From NCBI RefSeq assembly GCF_032062135.1, contig NC_092858.1:168293736-168357735 (forward strand): DNA of 64,000 bases, written 5' to 3'. The position numbers and the translations under genes were made by a program. This DNA is from Pyxicephalus adspersus (Eukaryota > Chordata > Amphibia > Anura > Pyxicephalidae). The notes below the pieces were generated by a model. It saw nothing but the letters and a program-made list of their open reading frames with translations, had not been told where the DNA came from and made no database searches. Below, one piece after another: positions 10,885 through 21,454 of the stretch; the first letter of the stretch is position 1; each line of letters begins with the position of its first letter.

Positions 10885-11564
10885 GCTCGCAGCGTGTCTC
10901 TCTCTGCAGGTGGAGGGATCCGTCCTGGACAAACTACTGTTCGGCCAGGCGGCTTTCCTTGCATCTCTTTGGACGTGGTTACAGAAACTCCTGTTCTCAG
11001 CACTCCTTTGGATGTGCAAAGTAGTGCACGTCCCACGGGGCTGTCGGAAGAGGTGCGCGCGCTACCATACGTGTCTCTTGTACCCCCCGAGGGCGTGGCA
11101 CTCAGCTGCCTCGCCGTGGGGCGGGACATAGTTAGGTATCCCCTGCCTCAGGGGATTCAGTTACCCTCCAATCAAATGGCACCAGGTGGTGTAAGGTCAT
11201 TGGTCACTATGGCCATTTAAGGGGAACCTGTCCTGACCACCATTGCCCGCTATAAGCCTCTGTGAACACAGTGTGCTTGGGTGCGTCCTTATGTTGGTTT
11301 ATGCTAATCCCGTTTGTCATTTCCATAGTGACCTGGTCTGAAACCTGACTCTTGCTTGAACTCTGCCTGCCCTGACCTCAGATTGTTAGTGACCAGTCTT
11401 GTCTGCTGCCTGCCCTGACCTCGGATTGTTCCTGACCTGCCTTTGCCTTACCCTCCTATACTATGCTTATCGGACTTAACCCTTGTCTTGTTTTATGACA
11501 ATAATAAAACCTGATAAAAGGATATCTGGAGTTGGTTGTGGTTTGTGTGCCCAGGCGCATTACA
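10885..11564 (+). mobile_element. Solo LTR-like element, 5'-incomplete, same family as 37180-37868
   Basis: From 'ctcgcagcgtgtctctctct' to 'gtgcccaggcgcattaca' this collinearly matches the reverse complement of 37180-37868, including the repeated 'cctgacctcggattgtt' motifs. A polyadenylation signal AATAAA lies at 11503-11508 near the 3' end. It ends in CA as retroviral-type LTRs do. The 5' end differs from the other copy, so the true start and target duplication could not be fixed. Confidence 0.75.
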
Positions 11565-12480
11565 AACACCTGTTTAGTCTTCCCCTCTTATAATGCATCC
11601 AAACCAAAGGGCTTAAATTCTGCCCAGCCACTGAACAATATTTGTAGCTACTGTCTCTCAGATAATACATTACAATTTATATAGCAAGATAAAATTGGCC
11701 TTGTCTCTTTCCATTCAGTGTCTATCCAAGTTCTCATGTACTTACCAATTTTTTCAAAATATATCCCTATATTCCATATTTTAGAGTAAGAAAAGGTTCA
11801 GGTAACCCGTGGGTTAAAGTGTTTTTGCATTGTTTGGACTTTTTATTAAACTTTTAAGGCAAAGCAGAAAGCTTTTAAATTATTTTTACCAAACTGTTTA
11901 GCCAGCGACCAATGTGTACATGGTAAAGGACCTTTAGATCTGTTCTGGCTGCTACTACTGCTGATCAGTTTGAGCCTCAGTCATGCTTAATAGAAAAAAA
12001 TCAAGATGTTGCAGCCAAAATTACATGTGCTTTGTTTTTTTTTTAAAGTTTTTTCATTTTCTTTAAAATTTTCAAACATTTTAAAATGAGCATAAATAAC
12101 ATAGAAAATATGTATGAAGAGAGCAAGCCTGAGAAATTTTGAAATATATAAATAATCATCATCATAGCATAAAAAGGGGGTAAGACAGACAGACAAAAGT
12201 GGAAGTAAAAGGGGATTGTGAGAATGGGGTCAGGGAGATCTGCTAAGGATCTAGCTATGGATCTACATAGGCTCATGTAGAGTAATTATATGACTAAGTC
12301 ATTCGAAATATCAAGTGGCATGCCCATAATTGGCAAATATCGGTGGTTCTCATACACATGTGTGGTTCATCATCATGTGTGTCCTATTTCCTGGAATTGT
12401 ATCCAATAAAACCAAGTATTGTGAAACCTCTCTTCTGTGCCGAGTAGAAATGATGAAGAATAAGAATAAGGTCTTCTATG
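11565..12480. other. Intergenic, nothing recognised
   Basis: AT-rich, with poly-T/poly-A tracts near 12035-12060. No supported gene. Confidence 0.4.
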
Positions 12481-12519
12481 ACCATGGTTTCATTAACCTT
12501 GTGCCTAAGCTTTATTTTT

Positions 12520-12702
12520 ATTGCACCCACCATTCCATATCCCCCCTCCTTGTATGCCGCTTCCCCACCTCTTAGTTTGTAAGCTCTTCAGGGCAGGGTC
12601 CTCTCCTCTTGTGTCACTGTCCATATCTGTCTGTCATTTGCAACCCCTATTTACCTGTACAGCTCTGAGTAATATGTTGGTGCTATATAAATACTGTTCA
12701 AT
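12520..12702 (+). repeat. L2/CR1-like LINE 3' tail, copy 1
   Basis: Contains 'cccaccattccatatccc', 'gtaagctcttcagggcaggg', 'atctgtctgtcatttgcaac' and 'ttggtgctatataaatactg'. The same series is at 23548-23820, and inverted at 21455 and 47100. The 23548 copy retains a LINE ORF2 C-terminus, which identifies this series as a LINE 3' end. Confidence 0.65.
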
Positions 12703-12705
12703 ATT

Positions 12706-13680
12706 AGTGTTGGTCGAATAGGTCGCTATTCGATTCGACCGCTATTTGGCCGAATAATGCATAATTATTCGGGTCGTCGAATGCCGAATTCGAACTCCAT
12801 TAAAGTCAATGGGGGAAAAATTGGGGTTGTTATTGGGGTCGGTGGAGAGCTTCTACAGCGTATAAATACATTTAAAAAGACATGTCAAGACTCTCCCATC
12901 TCTGCACAACACTGTACAAGTAAAAATAAAATAAGGAAGTCTTTTTTCTGTTGCTGGCACGGCCATTTTTGGGGCGGCCAAGGGAACATACCGGATTTTG
13001 CACGGTATCCAAATACAGCCAGAGAGGGACATGAGGGGGTTCCTCTAGTCCAAAAACTAGCCACCAGGTTTCACGGCTCCGTTACAAGCTACACACAGGC
13101 TTCAGAGTACAGGCAGAGCAGCAGGAGGAGGAGGCGGTGGGCACTGAGACAGAGCGGGCACCGCTTTGGTAACTGGCATCCAGAGTTGGGAACTGTGCAG
13201 GCGGCATCAGTTACATTATGAGGAGGAGGCTACAGCTTCGACACTGTCCATATGGGTGATGGCCTCAACCTCAAATGCCGTCCTTGCTCCTTCTCAGGGC
13301 CCAACGCCTCCTCCTCATGCTGTAACTGATGCCACCTCCACAGTTCCCAACTCTGGATGCCAGTTACCAATGTGGTCCCCACTCCGTCTCAGAGCCTCTT
13401 CCTGCTCTTCCTATACTTCCGATGAGCCAGCTGATTTGAGTGGGTGGCATTTTTAACCCTGGAGATCAGGTTGAAACGTAAGCGCAGGTGCATGTCAATT
13501 ACATACAGTGGGTGGAAATCTGCCAGTGTGGCCCTGTCCAAATTCCCTTCAATGATGTCCCAGCTCACATTAGGAATGTGGTACTCTAGAACATCACCAG
13601 CTTTGAATCCAACAGACATGGACGTGTTTCATGTCACCAGACATTTGTGGCTCAACACCTAAGTGAGCCGAATAAACAGG
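12706..13680. mobile_element. Decayed hAT-family element with internal inverted repeat
   Basis: The left terminus 'tagtgttggtcgaataggtc', with CGAATTCGAAC and 'cattaaagtcaatggggga', matches 6548. Inside, 'ggtaactggcatccagagtt' through 'cagttacattatgaggagga' (13169-13230) is mirrored by 13305-13372, making an imperfect hairpin. The words match the 97-bp units at 13990-14340 and 41917-43140. A 76-codon minus ORF at 13389-13619 has no recognised domain. Confidence 0.55.
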
Positions 13681-13989
13681 TGGTCCAGGTTGAATTAAAT
13701 AGAAAGTATCAGTAACCTGTGCCATTTATATTTGATTGGAGAATAGCAAATTAAAAAAAAAAAAATAAAAAACATAGTAAACAGAATTCATTTATGTGAT
13801 TTTTTTTTTTACTTTAATGTTATATTGACAAGCTTATTGCTGGATGTTTAACATTTTAATATATTCTATTTTGTGTCAGCCATGATCAAGAGTCCTTTGG
13901 TTTAATCGTCTGGCCAAAAATTAAAGTCACTGGCGGTAAATGATTGCGTCTCCCATTCTGTGACACATTTCCTGACAAATGATTATAAG
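13681..13989. other. AT-rich spacer, nothing recognised
   Basis: Homopolymer A and T runs near 13752 and 13801. No feature seen. Confidence 0.4.
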
Positions 13990-14340
13990 CCTGCCCACCA
14001 CGACAAGGTAGACTCTTAAGTACTGGGCAGGTTGCAGCTTCATTCACAGCTGGAGGAAGAGGCGGTGGGCTCTGAGACGAAGTGTGGACGGCATTCGTTT
14101 CTGGCATCTAAAGTCAGGTACTGGGCAGGTTGCAGCTTCATTTACAGCTGGAGGAAGAGGGGGTGGGCTCCGAGACGGAGTATGGACGGCATTAGTGTCT
14201 GGCATTTAAAGTTAGGTACTGGGCACATTGCAGCTTTATTTAAAGCAGGAGGAGGAGGTGGTGGGCTCTGAGACGGATCGCGGACTAGATTATTATCTTG
14301 CATTTACAGTTGGGTACTGGGAAGGCGGTAGCAGTAACAG
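13990..14340 (-). repeat. Minisatellite, about 97-bp units (3-4 copies)
   Basis: The phrase 'actgggcaggttgcagcttc' recurs at about 14022 and 14119, with variants at 14217 (actgggcacattgcagcttt) and 14315. Each is followed by 'ggtgggctc(t/c)gagacg'. Read on the opposite strand it is the same unit as the array at 41917-43140, so it is listed as minus. Confidence 0.75.
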
Positions 14341-14700
14341 GCAGTGGGAGGCGTTGGTGCCTGGTACGTAGCGTGGACCACATTGGAGGTTGAGGCCATA
14401 AACTCTATGGACAGTGTAGAAGCTGTATCTAATTGTGACATTAATGGATGAACGAAAATCACACTTTCCATACCAGACAGCAGCCGATCTGCGTTGGAGC
14501 TGCTGCTCAACACTAGTGCTGCCTGAAAAAGGTAATGATCGCCTAGATGCCACACTCAAATTCCTGGCAGCAGCACTGGAAACTGTAGTGGCAGAAGAAG
14601 GAAAGGCAGCGGAGAAGGATCGAGCAGTTGGAGCTGGCTTCTTGGCCGGAGGTGGTTGCAGACACAGCAGAGCCATATTCCGGTTGAACATAAGGAGGAC
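14341..14700 (-). other. hAT-associated segment with a 132-codon open frame, function unknown
   Basis: A minus-strand frame (14293-14691) is open and Ser/Ala/Pro-rich, with the short phrase QPPPAKKPAPTARSF. The segment 14385-14430 also matches, inverted, 13235-13285 and in part 42895-42935 ('acagcttc(t/g)acactgtcca'). It is therefore probably part of the same hAT family rather than a host gene. No catalytic motif was seen. Confidence 0.35.
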
Positions 14701-15129
14701 CCGAATTCGAACAACAACACTATTAAATATACAGGGACAATTACTGTTATTATTAAGGTACAGGACAAAACCTTGCGACTGTCAACATTGTATGCAACAG
14801 ACAAACATGTGCAGGACAGAATTCGAAAAGAGAATGAAACATTGGTGAAAAGTTCTTGCTATGAATAAATGCAGTTATAAATGTCTAGCAAAAAGCAACT
14901 TGGCACCTAAAAGGTGCAGCAAGCCAGTTATGGTAAAGACACTTTGATGCAAAAGCAGAGCATGAGCCTAAAAGTTCAGCAGAGGAAGCCTTTAAGGTGA
15001 ACTGTTTTATAAATGTTGCTGAGTATGCAACAGTTTCTATTCAGACACCTTTTGAACAATTTGGGTATTAAGCTGCACTGTTTAGATTTGTGTATGAGAG
15101 AAATTGAGATTCCTCTATGAAAGTGATCT
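14701..15129. other. Intergenic, nothing recognised
   Basis: No repeat or exon was recognised. Confidence 0.4.
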
Positions 15130-15187
15130 CCATAAGCATTGCCTGGACCTTTCAATATCCATAAGCATTGCCTGGACCTTTCAATAT
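15130..15187. repeat. Perfect 29-bp tandem duplication
   Basis: The 29-mer starting 'ccataagcattgcctggacc' and ending 'tttcaatat' occurs at 15130-15158 and again, without change, at 15159-15187. Confidence 0.95.
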
Positions 15188-15213
15188 AAGGCTCCAAAGA
15201 TGTTATTGCCCTC

Positions 15214-15441
15214 AGATCATACCGTGCCCCTGAGATCTTTGGTTATATTGGGCTTTGCCTATTGCTGCATTTGCTTACAGACTTTGTTGCCTCTAGTGAA
15301 AGAATCTTTTCTCATTTGAAGATGATACAAACATACCTCAAGAAAGATTAATTAGTCTTTGCCATTCTAACTATAGAAGGAGATATTCCTATAAATCTTA
15401 AGTACAAAGACCTAATAGCCAGCTTCACTGAAAGCTCATAA
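15214..15441 (+). pseudogene. hAT transposase C-terminus (ZMYM/TTF-type dimerisation region), frameshifted
   Basis: Frames on the plus strand read VASSERIFSHLKMIQTYLKK and then, after a one-base shift near 15360, LAILTIEGDIPINLKYKDLI followed by a short tail ending FTESS and TAA at 15439-15441. The SERIFSHLKxIxxYL pattern, followed by a 'L(A/S)ILTIE' helix, is the C-terminal hAT dimerisation region found in ZMYM/TTF-type domesticated and transposon proteins. The catalytic part is not recognisable upstream. A dead fragment; no host function is implied. Confidence 0.75.
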
Positions 15442-15769
15442 TTTTCTCTTGTGTTGACCAATTGCATGGCTTTAGGTTAAAACACAAAATGGGAAGGTGT
15501 GAACATAGACAGTAGGCAAATTACTCTATTAGGCAATACCTAACAAGAAATGTTGCATTCCAAATCCTCATTGATACAACAAAACTTTGTTATGTTAATC
15601 TTGATTGTGGTGTAATTAATTGATGTTGGTGGACACACCTAATTGTGTAATTTTGGATTATTTTTGCATGGCATGAGTCATTCTGCCACATACTCCAGTG
15701 TTCCATGCCAACTGAAATTAAAATATGTTTTATTATAAATGTTTTACAAAGATGTTTTACAATACATAT

Positions 15770-16360
15770 TGTGAGATCGCCCGTAGCAACAGGGGGTGTT
15801 TCAAAGCAGCAAACAGGGCCAACAGGTTTAAGCGCACCAAGGGTTTATTTCACTTAACTATTTACACACAAAACAGGCAAAATAAAACAATCAGCAAAAA
15901 GAAAGCCTGGCTACTTGGCCACTAATTCACTGTTAGTTCCCCTAACTAGCAGTCCAGCCCAACCTAGTGTTGTTCAGGACTCTAAGGCCCTAACCAGATA
16001 TCTTTTGCAATGGTCTGTGTCTTTACTCACAGTTCCCAGTTCCCAGTTCCCAGTTCCCAATTCACCTTGGTCCTCCTCCCAGCTCAGCAGCCAAGACAGA
16101 GCCACAGGAATACGCAGGCTGGGAGCTTACTTATCCCCAGACTAATTTCCAGGATGCATTTTAGGTGAGACAGTTACACCTAATCATACCCAGGCCTCTT
16201 CAACTCCCTCACCTGGCCAAGAAGCCTGGTACGTCAAACCCCACTTTCAGGTTAATAGGAAAATTAAACAGAAAAATACTCTGCGTATAACCCGTATCTG
16301 GGGCAAATATACCTGTCATCCTGGAGGAAAACCCTGTGATTTTTTTGGCCAGCTGTTACA
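15770..16360 (-). mobile_element. Solo LTR, 591 bp, flanked by ATAT
   Basis: On the plus strand it starts TGTGAGATCGCCCGTAGCAA and ends GGCCAGCTGTTACA, giving the TG...CA ends of an LTR. ATAT occurs immediately on both sides (15766-15769 and 16361-16364), consistent with a 4-bp target duplication. Read on the minus strand, an AATAAA followed by 'cccttggtgcgctt' sits about 70-75 bp from the 3' end, which favours minus orientation. It includes a short CAGTTCC-type tandem stretch (about 16027-16062). No internal retroviral sequence remains. Confidence 0.75.
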
Positions 16361-16364
16361 ATAT

Positions 16365-17620
16365 TTACAATATTTATGAGGCATTATATCTTCCTTAGAA
16401 GTGATGGTCTGCATATTGGGGCCAGTTGCCTTTGACAGTTGCATCTTTTCATTTTTTTTTTACATTTTGGGCCTCAATGCCCTTTTGTGTTTTTAATGTT
16501 TGCACTTTTTTGTGGTTAAAAATCTTATTTGTTGTTCACAAAAGCAAAGTGCTCTCAATTCAGACTATATCTGTAAAAACCTGTAGATGAGCACAGGTCA
16601 AAGTCAACTGTTCCAAGGCCAACTGAAAATTTGTTACAGCATTTTCTAGATAGGAATGTACAATGATGTCTTACACTATCTACCCCATCAATGGCAGGTC
16701 AGATATGTGGGTTATCAATATAGTAGGGAGCAGCATTTTTGCTATTCTCTTGTTAAGTGGATACCAGCATGCATAGCTGGTGTATTGGGTTGGCTTGTTT
16801 GAGAAAGTGGGGAGTACCTGCTTTTTTAAAATCTGTAATAAAATACAATTTTCATTTAAAAAGTGAAAAAACCCTTCTAGTGCTTAAACTGTAACTAAAC
16901 TAAGATTTCAGCATGATAGAATACAATTGTCAGCAGGTTAGTGATTCCACATATCAAACAAACTTTGCATGAAATATTGCCACAAATATTCAGGTGGAAA
17001 ATAGCTGCTTCTGTACCATCAAGATTTGGTGTGGCATCCACCTAATAAGTTTTACCCAGTAAGTCACCAAGCAAAGAGTCATCCAAACAAGTAAATAGAA
17101 TTAATCATGCAAAGACAAAGAGGCGGCAAAACTTGTATAACATCCACAAACCGTCTTAATCTGGAAATACAGGAACAAAAAAGCCAAGAGGATATAAAAC
17201 AACCTTAAGACACAGCAATCAAAAGCTGGCAGGGAATCAAAACCCTTACCAATACAAACTAAAAACAAATTGATATTAGTTCTCCTTGATGCCAGAACAT
17301 TAGGCACACCTGCCCAGAGTCGCAAAGCCTTTCCTCAGAAAGCAACCAAACTAGGCCCCCTTTATTTTACTCATATAGCCCTATTTATTCCTCTGCTGAG
17401 ACATACTCATGGTGAATGCCAGCTGTCCTCCTATTTTTAGTCTGCCCACCGGAATGGAAGAAGCAACAGCACTCATGTGCAGGATAAAAGTCGGGAATGG
17501 ACACTTCATAAAGAAAGGCTAGATTGGGGAGTAGCTATAGAACTGGTGGGGCTTCACCCAGGGTGGTGGTGGTATGCAATGAAATAAACATACCTGCATG
17601 ATTGAAAATATTTTTAATTA
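16365..17620. other. Intergenic, nothing recognised
   Basis: AT-rich. Short ORFs such as 17101-17325 (minus) show no domain. Confidence 0.4.
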
Positions 17621-18400
17621 CACTCACCTGTCATCGCTCCGTCACAAGCTCTATCGTCTTCATCTCGTCCTCTTGCAGGTTTTGGCTTGATTGACCAGGC
17701 CGGCATACAATAACCCCCACACATGAAGGCATTACTTCCTGGTAGGGGGATGCCAGGCATGTGCATCTCAGAAGTACTTGAGGAAAACTGAAAAAATGTC
17801 TTTGCTGTCCATGAGGGTGTTAGTTTATTACTACCATCTAATTTTCTTGACATTTCCTATATTTGCAGAGGTTCTTATATGTATAATCCCATTTATTTCT
17901 GAGTCAATAATTAATATTTGACCTTTTTTTATATATCCAACTTAAGTACTAGTGGTTGCAATTATGATGTATATTGTTAAATCAGACACGCTGACTTTCC
18001 TTATATAAGCCTATTTTATTTTTACATTCTATAGGAGCTGCTGGATTGCACTTACGTGAACATATTCTGCTAATACCAATGAAGAGCTGATTATATAAAA
18101 ATTTGTTGTATATATGCCTTACCATCACTTAGGGTAATTGGTATTTAGGTATTGATTTTTGATTATATGATTGTGAAATGTACAAAGAGTGATTTTAAGT
18201 ATTTATGTGTTTTTTTCAAATCATCTACTGGGTGTTTTAGCCTGCGATGATGCTATCTATCGCCTGAAGAAGCTGTTTCGGCCTCAAAATGCGTCAGCAA
18301 TACAAGAATTATTTTTTTCATAGCAGATGATTAGTTAGTGGTGTGTTGTCCTTAGTGACCACATTAGGGTTTTAAATTCTGTGTATAACGTGCGAATATA
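17621..18400. repeat. Decayed interspersed repeat, possibly a Penelope-like terminal region
   Basis: Contains 'cgtcttcatctcgtcctctt' at about 17655 and the phrase 'cctgaagaagctgtttcggc', then 'aaaatgcgtc', at 18263-18294. From memory, a 'CCTGAAGAAGC...GCGAAACGCG' phrase is frequent in vertebrate Penelope-like terminal repeats and resembles the hammerhead ribozyme core. Here the GAAA box is changed, so any ribozyme would be dead. This assignment is tentative. Confidence 0.35.
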
Positions 18401-18643
18401 TTTGTATTGTAATTTATAAAATGTGTTACTTTTTAATGCATTGTTGCCAGGAATTCCCTACTTTGACCCTCTTCCCCTGTTGAGTTTCCATACTCTACCT
18501 ATTTAAAGATTGTGAACAGACTATGTGGTTTATAGCAATTCCTTTTTCTTTTTCTTTTTTTTTTTTTTTTGCTTGTAATTTTTTTCAGTCAAATATAGCA
18601 GGTAGAAAAGAATAAAGAATGAAGTAAGGTCCCAGCCACTCTA

Positions 18644-18913
18644 AAGCTACGTACACACGGCAGATTTTTATCGCCCGATAATCGGCATCGGCCAATTATC
18701 GGGCAAAAATCTTCCGTGTGCACAGTCGGTGTCGTCCATCGTCCGGACGACCGACCTGCCGGATCCACGGACGATGGAGGACAGCCGATCTCCATAGAGC
18801 ATGAACGGTGCTGTATGTACAGCATCGTTCATGCATCTTGCAGCCCCTTGTCGTTGGAAAGGATCGTGAAAGATCCTTTCCAACGACAAAAATTGCAAGT
18901 GTGTACGCAGCTT
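18644..18913. mobile_element. MITE with TIRs and three internal palindromes
   Basis: The left end AAGCTACGTACACACGG pairs with the reverse complement of the right end (AAGCTGCGTACACAC). A TTAA overlaps the right edge and TAAA the left, suggesting TTAA or TWA targeting. Self-complementary blocks are at about 18655-18722 (around ccgataatcggc...attatcggg), 18803-18832 (aacggtgctgtatgtacagc) and 18848-18892 (cgttggaaaggatcgtgaaa). Non-coding. Confidence 0.8.
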
Positions 18914-18989
18914 AAGGCTCTGTACACATGTTCAATAACTCTCATTAGAAACGATCTTTCACAGACAACCCTTAATTCCCCTCCGCCTA

Positions 18990-19140
18990 GGTGATCGAGA
19001 ATGAATGGGAGTGCAAAGATTCCCGAAATACCTGTCAGGAAACCCGGGAGGCTCTTGGGTGCTCCTTCTGCACATGCCCAAGCATCTTGGGCATGCTCAG
19101 AAGGAGCCTTTTCGTGGGAAAAAAATTGCACACATAAAAT
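18990..19140 (+). repeat. Interspersed repeat family of 9422-9900, copy 2 (partial)
   Basis: Shared order: 'aatgggagtgcaaag', 'cccgggaggctcttgg', 'tgctccttctgcacatgccc', then 'aaaaaattgcacac'. Confidence 0.55.
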
Positions 19141-19179
19141 TCCTCTTTTGTCTGTCTTTTACTAGTTTTTGGAAAAATT

Positions 19180-19760
19180 TAGCAGGTAGGTATATCAAAA
19201 TTTGGATATAACACCTACCAGTGACTCTTTATGAAGAAAGTTGGGGGGAGGGGGATCTAAGTTTGGAGAAAACATCTGTCAGGGACCAGTTTTTATTTCC
19301 CAGTAAAATTCTGATGGGTATATTTTTTAAAGAAACTTAGAAACTTAGAAAGTTGGCAGGTAGGGGGGAATCAAGGTATGGGGATAACCCTTGTTAGGAC
19401 CCCTTATGAAAGAACATGTTTTGTTTCTTGGACAAAAATGCAGGTAGGAAGATCAAAGTAGCAAAGTAAGACCCTGTGTGGAGGTTTTATGAAGAAACAT
19501 GTCCTGGAGGTAAGATGCTGGTGGGGATACTTGAAAGAAAAACTTGTGTTTTTTTTTTCGGAACTAAGTTGGCAGGTATGGAGAACAAAGTATAGAGTTA
19601 AGACTTATATATAAAGAAATATTATTTGTTTTCTGGATTAAGATGACAGATAATGGGATCAAAGTATTAAAGTCAGATGCCAGCGAGGGCGATATATGAA
19701 GAAACTTGTTTTATTTTATAGAGTAACAGGGAGGGGAATCAAAGTATTGAAATAGAACTA
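19180..19760. repeat. Degenerate tandem array, about 75-105-bp units
   Basis: The phrase 'ggcaggta(t/g)ggggg(a)atcaaagta', followed by 'agac/ccctg' and then 'tatgaagaaacttgtttt', recurs at about 19180, 19240, 19353, 19440, 19570, 19645 and 19720. Units have drifted strongly in length and sequence. Confidence 0.65.
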
Positions 19761-20138
19761 CTGTAAAATTCCAAAAACTCTTTCATATAAAAACTGCCGT
19801 TCAGTGGGTTGGGGTGATGATGTGCGTGCAATGCGTTTCCCACTCGCATTTCCCAAAAAACTTAATTCTAAGCTAAGTGAATTTCAACTGAAAACTGCTA
19901 TTATGATGCCTGTAGGTAAACATATTAAATTTTGAACTACGCCAGACAATGAATAATATCATCAGTTCTTTTTTAAAGGGTCTTAAAATATTTATCACCC
20001 TATACAAGTGGTAAATAGGGTAAACCATGCGCCGTTAACCAAAATATCAATTTAGATGGAACAAGCAGAGAATACATCACAAAGTGATGCTGGGCACAGA
20101 AAAGAGGAAGATGAATCCACCGGTATGGGAGCACCTAC
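19761..20138. other. Intergenic, nothing recognised
   Basis: AT-rich flank of the candidate exon; no feature seen. Confidence 0.35.
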
Positions 20139-20255
20139 CTTCAGCAGCTTCATTTCCGATAGTGTTTCTTTTTTTATGCGATTATCATAAATAAAACAGG
20201 TCAGATCTGCAGACAGTCTTGTCCCTCCAGGAACAAAGAATGATCTTAGGTTTAG
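20139..20255 (-). other. Candidate orphan exon, 117 nt, phase 0
   Basis: On the minus strand a pyrimidine-rich tract and CAG precede position 20255, and the segment ends CTGCTGAAG followed by GTAGGT at the donor side. The 39 codons between (starting LNLRSFFVPGGTRLSADL) are open in one frame, and the length is a multiple of three. I do not recognise the peptide. It could be a cassette exon of an unseen minus-strand transcript or a chance arrangement. No partner exon was found nearby. Confidence 0.3.
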
Positions 20256-20793
20256 CTGTGGAGTTATCAAGCGAGAGAGTAAGGGAGTGTGTCTAAACTG
20301 TTCTAAGCTATAAAAATCTACAAGGGAGTGGGAGAGGCTTGCTTAAGCAGGCTGTTGCCAAAACATTTATCCTTGCTGTGTTCATTCTCACCATTTAGAA
20401 ATAGATTCTGCACTATGGATTTATCATTTTAAAACTTGCACAGAGAAAGCTGCGTCAGGCTGAACTGGGTCATGCCGACTCATTTCAAAAAACCCCAATA
20501 TTATAATATATAATATAAAAAAGCAACAGATTGCTTCGATGTGAACAACGTAAAGCTCTAACGTATCCATTGCTTAAAGGGGTTGTTCCTTTTAATGTTT
20601 CAATATGTTTATTAGGTTTTACAGAAAGGAGAAAAATCAAATAGATCAATAAAAATCATGCAACAAAACAGGTAACAAAACGTGTGAGAAATGATGCAAT
20701 GAAAATCAGGAGAGGATGATTGTCCCTTTTTTAGAACTAAAACCCTCAGGTATTCTTTCTTATGATTATTTATTATCGTTATTATTAATAATA

Positions 20794-21374
20794 TTAACCA
20801 CCTGAGCGTTACACTGAGGTCTAGATTTCTGTTCCAAAAGGGTTACAGGTTTTCATGAAATTTTTTTTTTAAATTGTAGACCTGTAACTTACAGAAATAT
20901 GTCCGAACAAGGGTTCTAGTAGATATCATGAATATAAAAAATGTTTGAAACACACAAAGGGACACTCACGCAGGGTGAAGCCGGCCAGCTTTTTTTTCTC
21001 CGCCAGCCGGCTTTTTTTTCTCCGCCGGCCGGCTTCTTGTCTTAGAAGGCACCCGACGCTGGAAGGGGAACGACGCTGGATGATCAGCGGGACCAGGTAA
21101 GAAGCCGGCCGGCGGAGAACAAGAAGCCGGCCGGCAGAACAGAAGATGCCGGCCGGCTTCTTACCTGGTCTCGCTGGTTCTCGGAAAAGGCACCTGACGC
21201 TGGAGAGGGAGATCGACGCTGGAGGACGACGCTGGAACACGAACATGACGCTGGATGAGCACAGCAGGACCAGGTAAGTGATGATTTTAATTCAGGGAGA
21301 AAAGTTTGGGGTTATCGAAAATAGTAACTTTTTTTAGCCCGTACCAAGGTCGCGCTTATCGGTCAGGTGGTTAA
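20794..21374. mobile_element. TTAA-flanked MITE (piggyBac-type), GC-rich core
   Basis: The ends TTAACCACCTGAGCGTTA and (reverse complement of the right end) TTAACCACCTGACCGATAAG form terminal inverted repeats with TTAA at both edges. The core holds a perfect 23-bp inverted repeat (21091-21113 and 21148-21170, spanning 'aagaagccggccggc') and repeated GACGCTGGA words at about 21052-21252. Non-coding. Confidence 0.8.
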
Positions 21375-21454
21375 TATTATTATTAAAAATAATAAACAGT
21401 ATTTATTTACTATTTATATACTTCAGTTATTCTTTACTATGATTATTTTTTATT

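Noticed and set aside
10653..11220. Several ORFs above 100 codons on both strands
   Set aside because: GC-rich LTR sequence; frames overlap on both strands and are not shared with the second LTR copy.
10666..11564. AACAC at 10666-10670 and 11565-11569 as target duplication of the plus-strand LTR copy
   Set aside because: The sequence at 10671 does not start with TG and does not match the 5' end of the sister LTR, so the match of five bases is probably chance.
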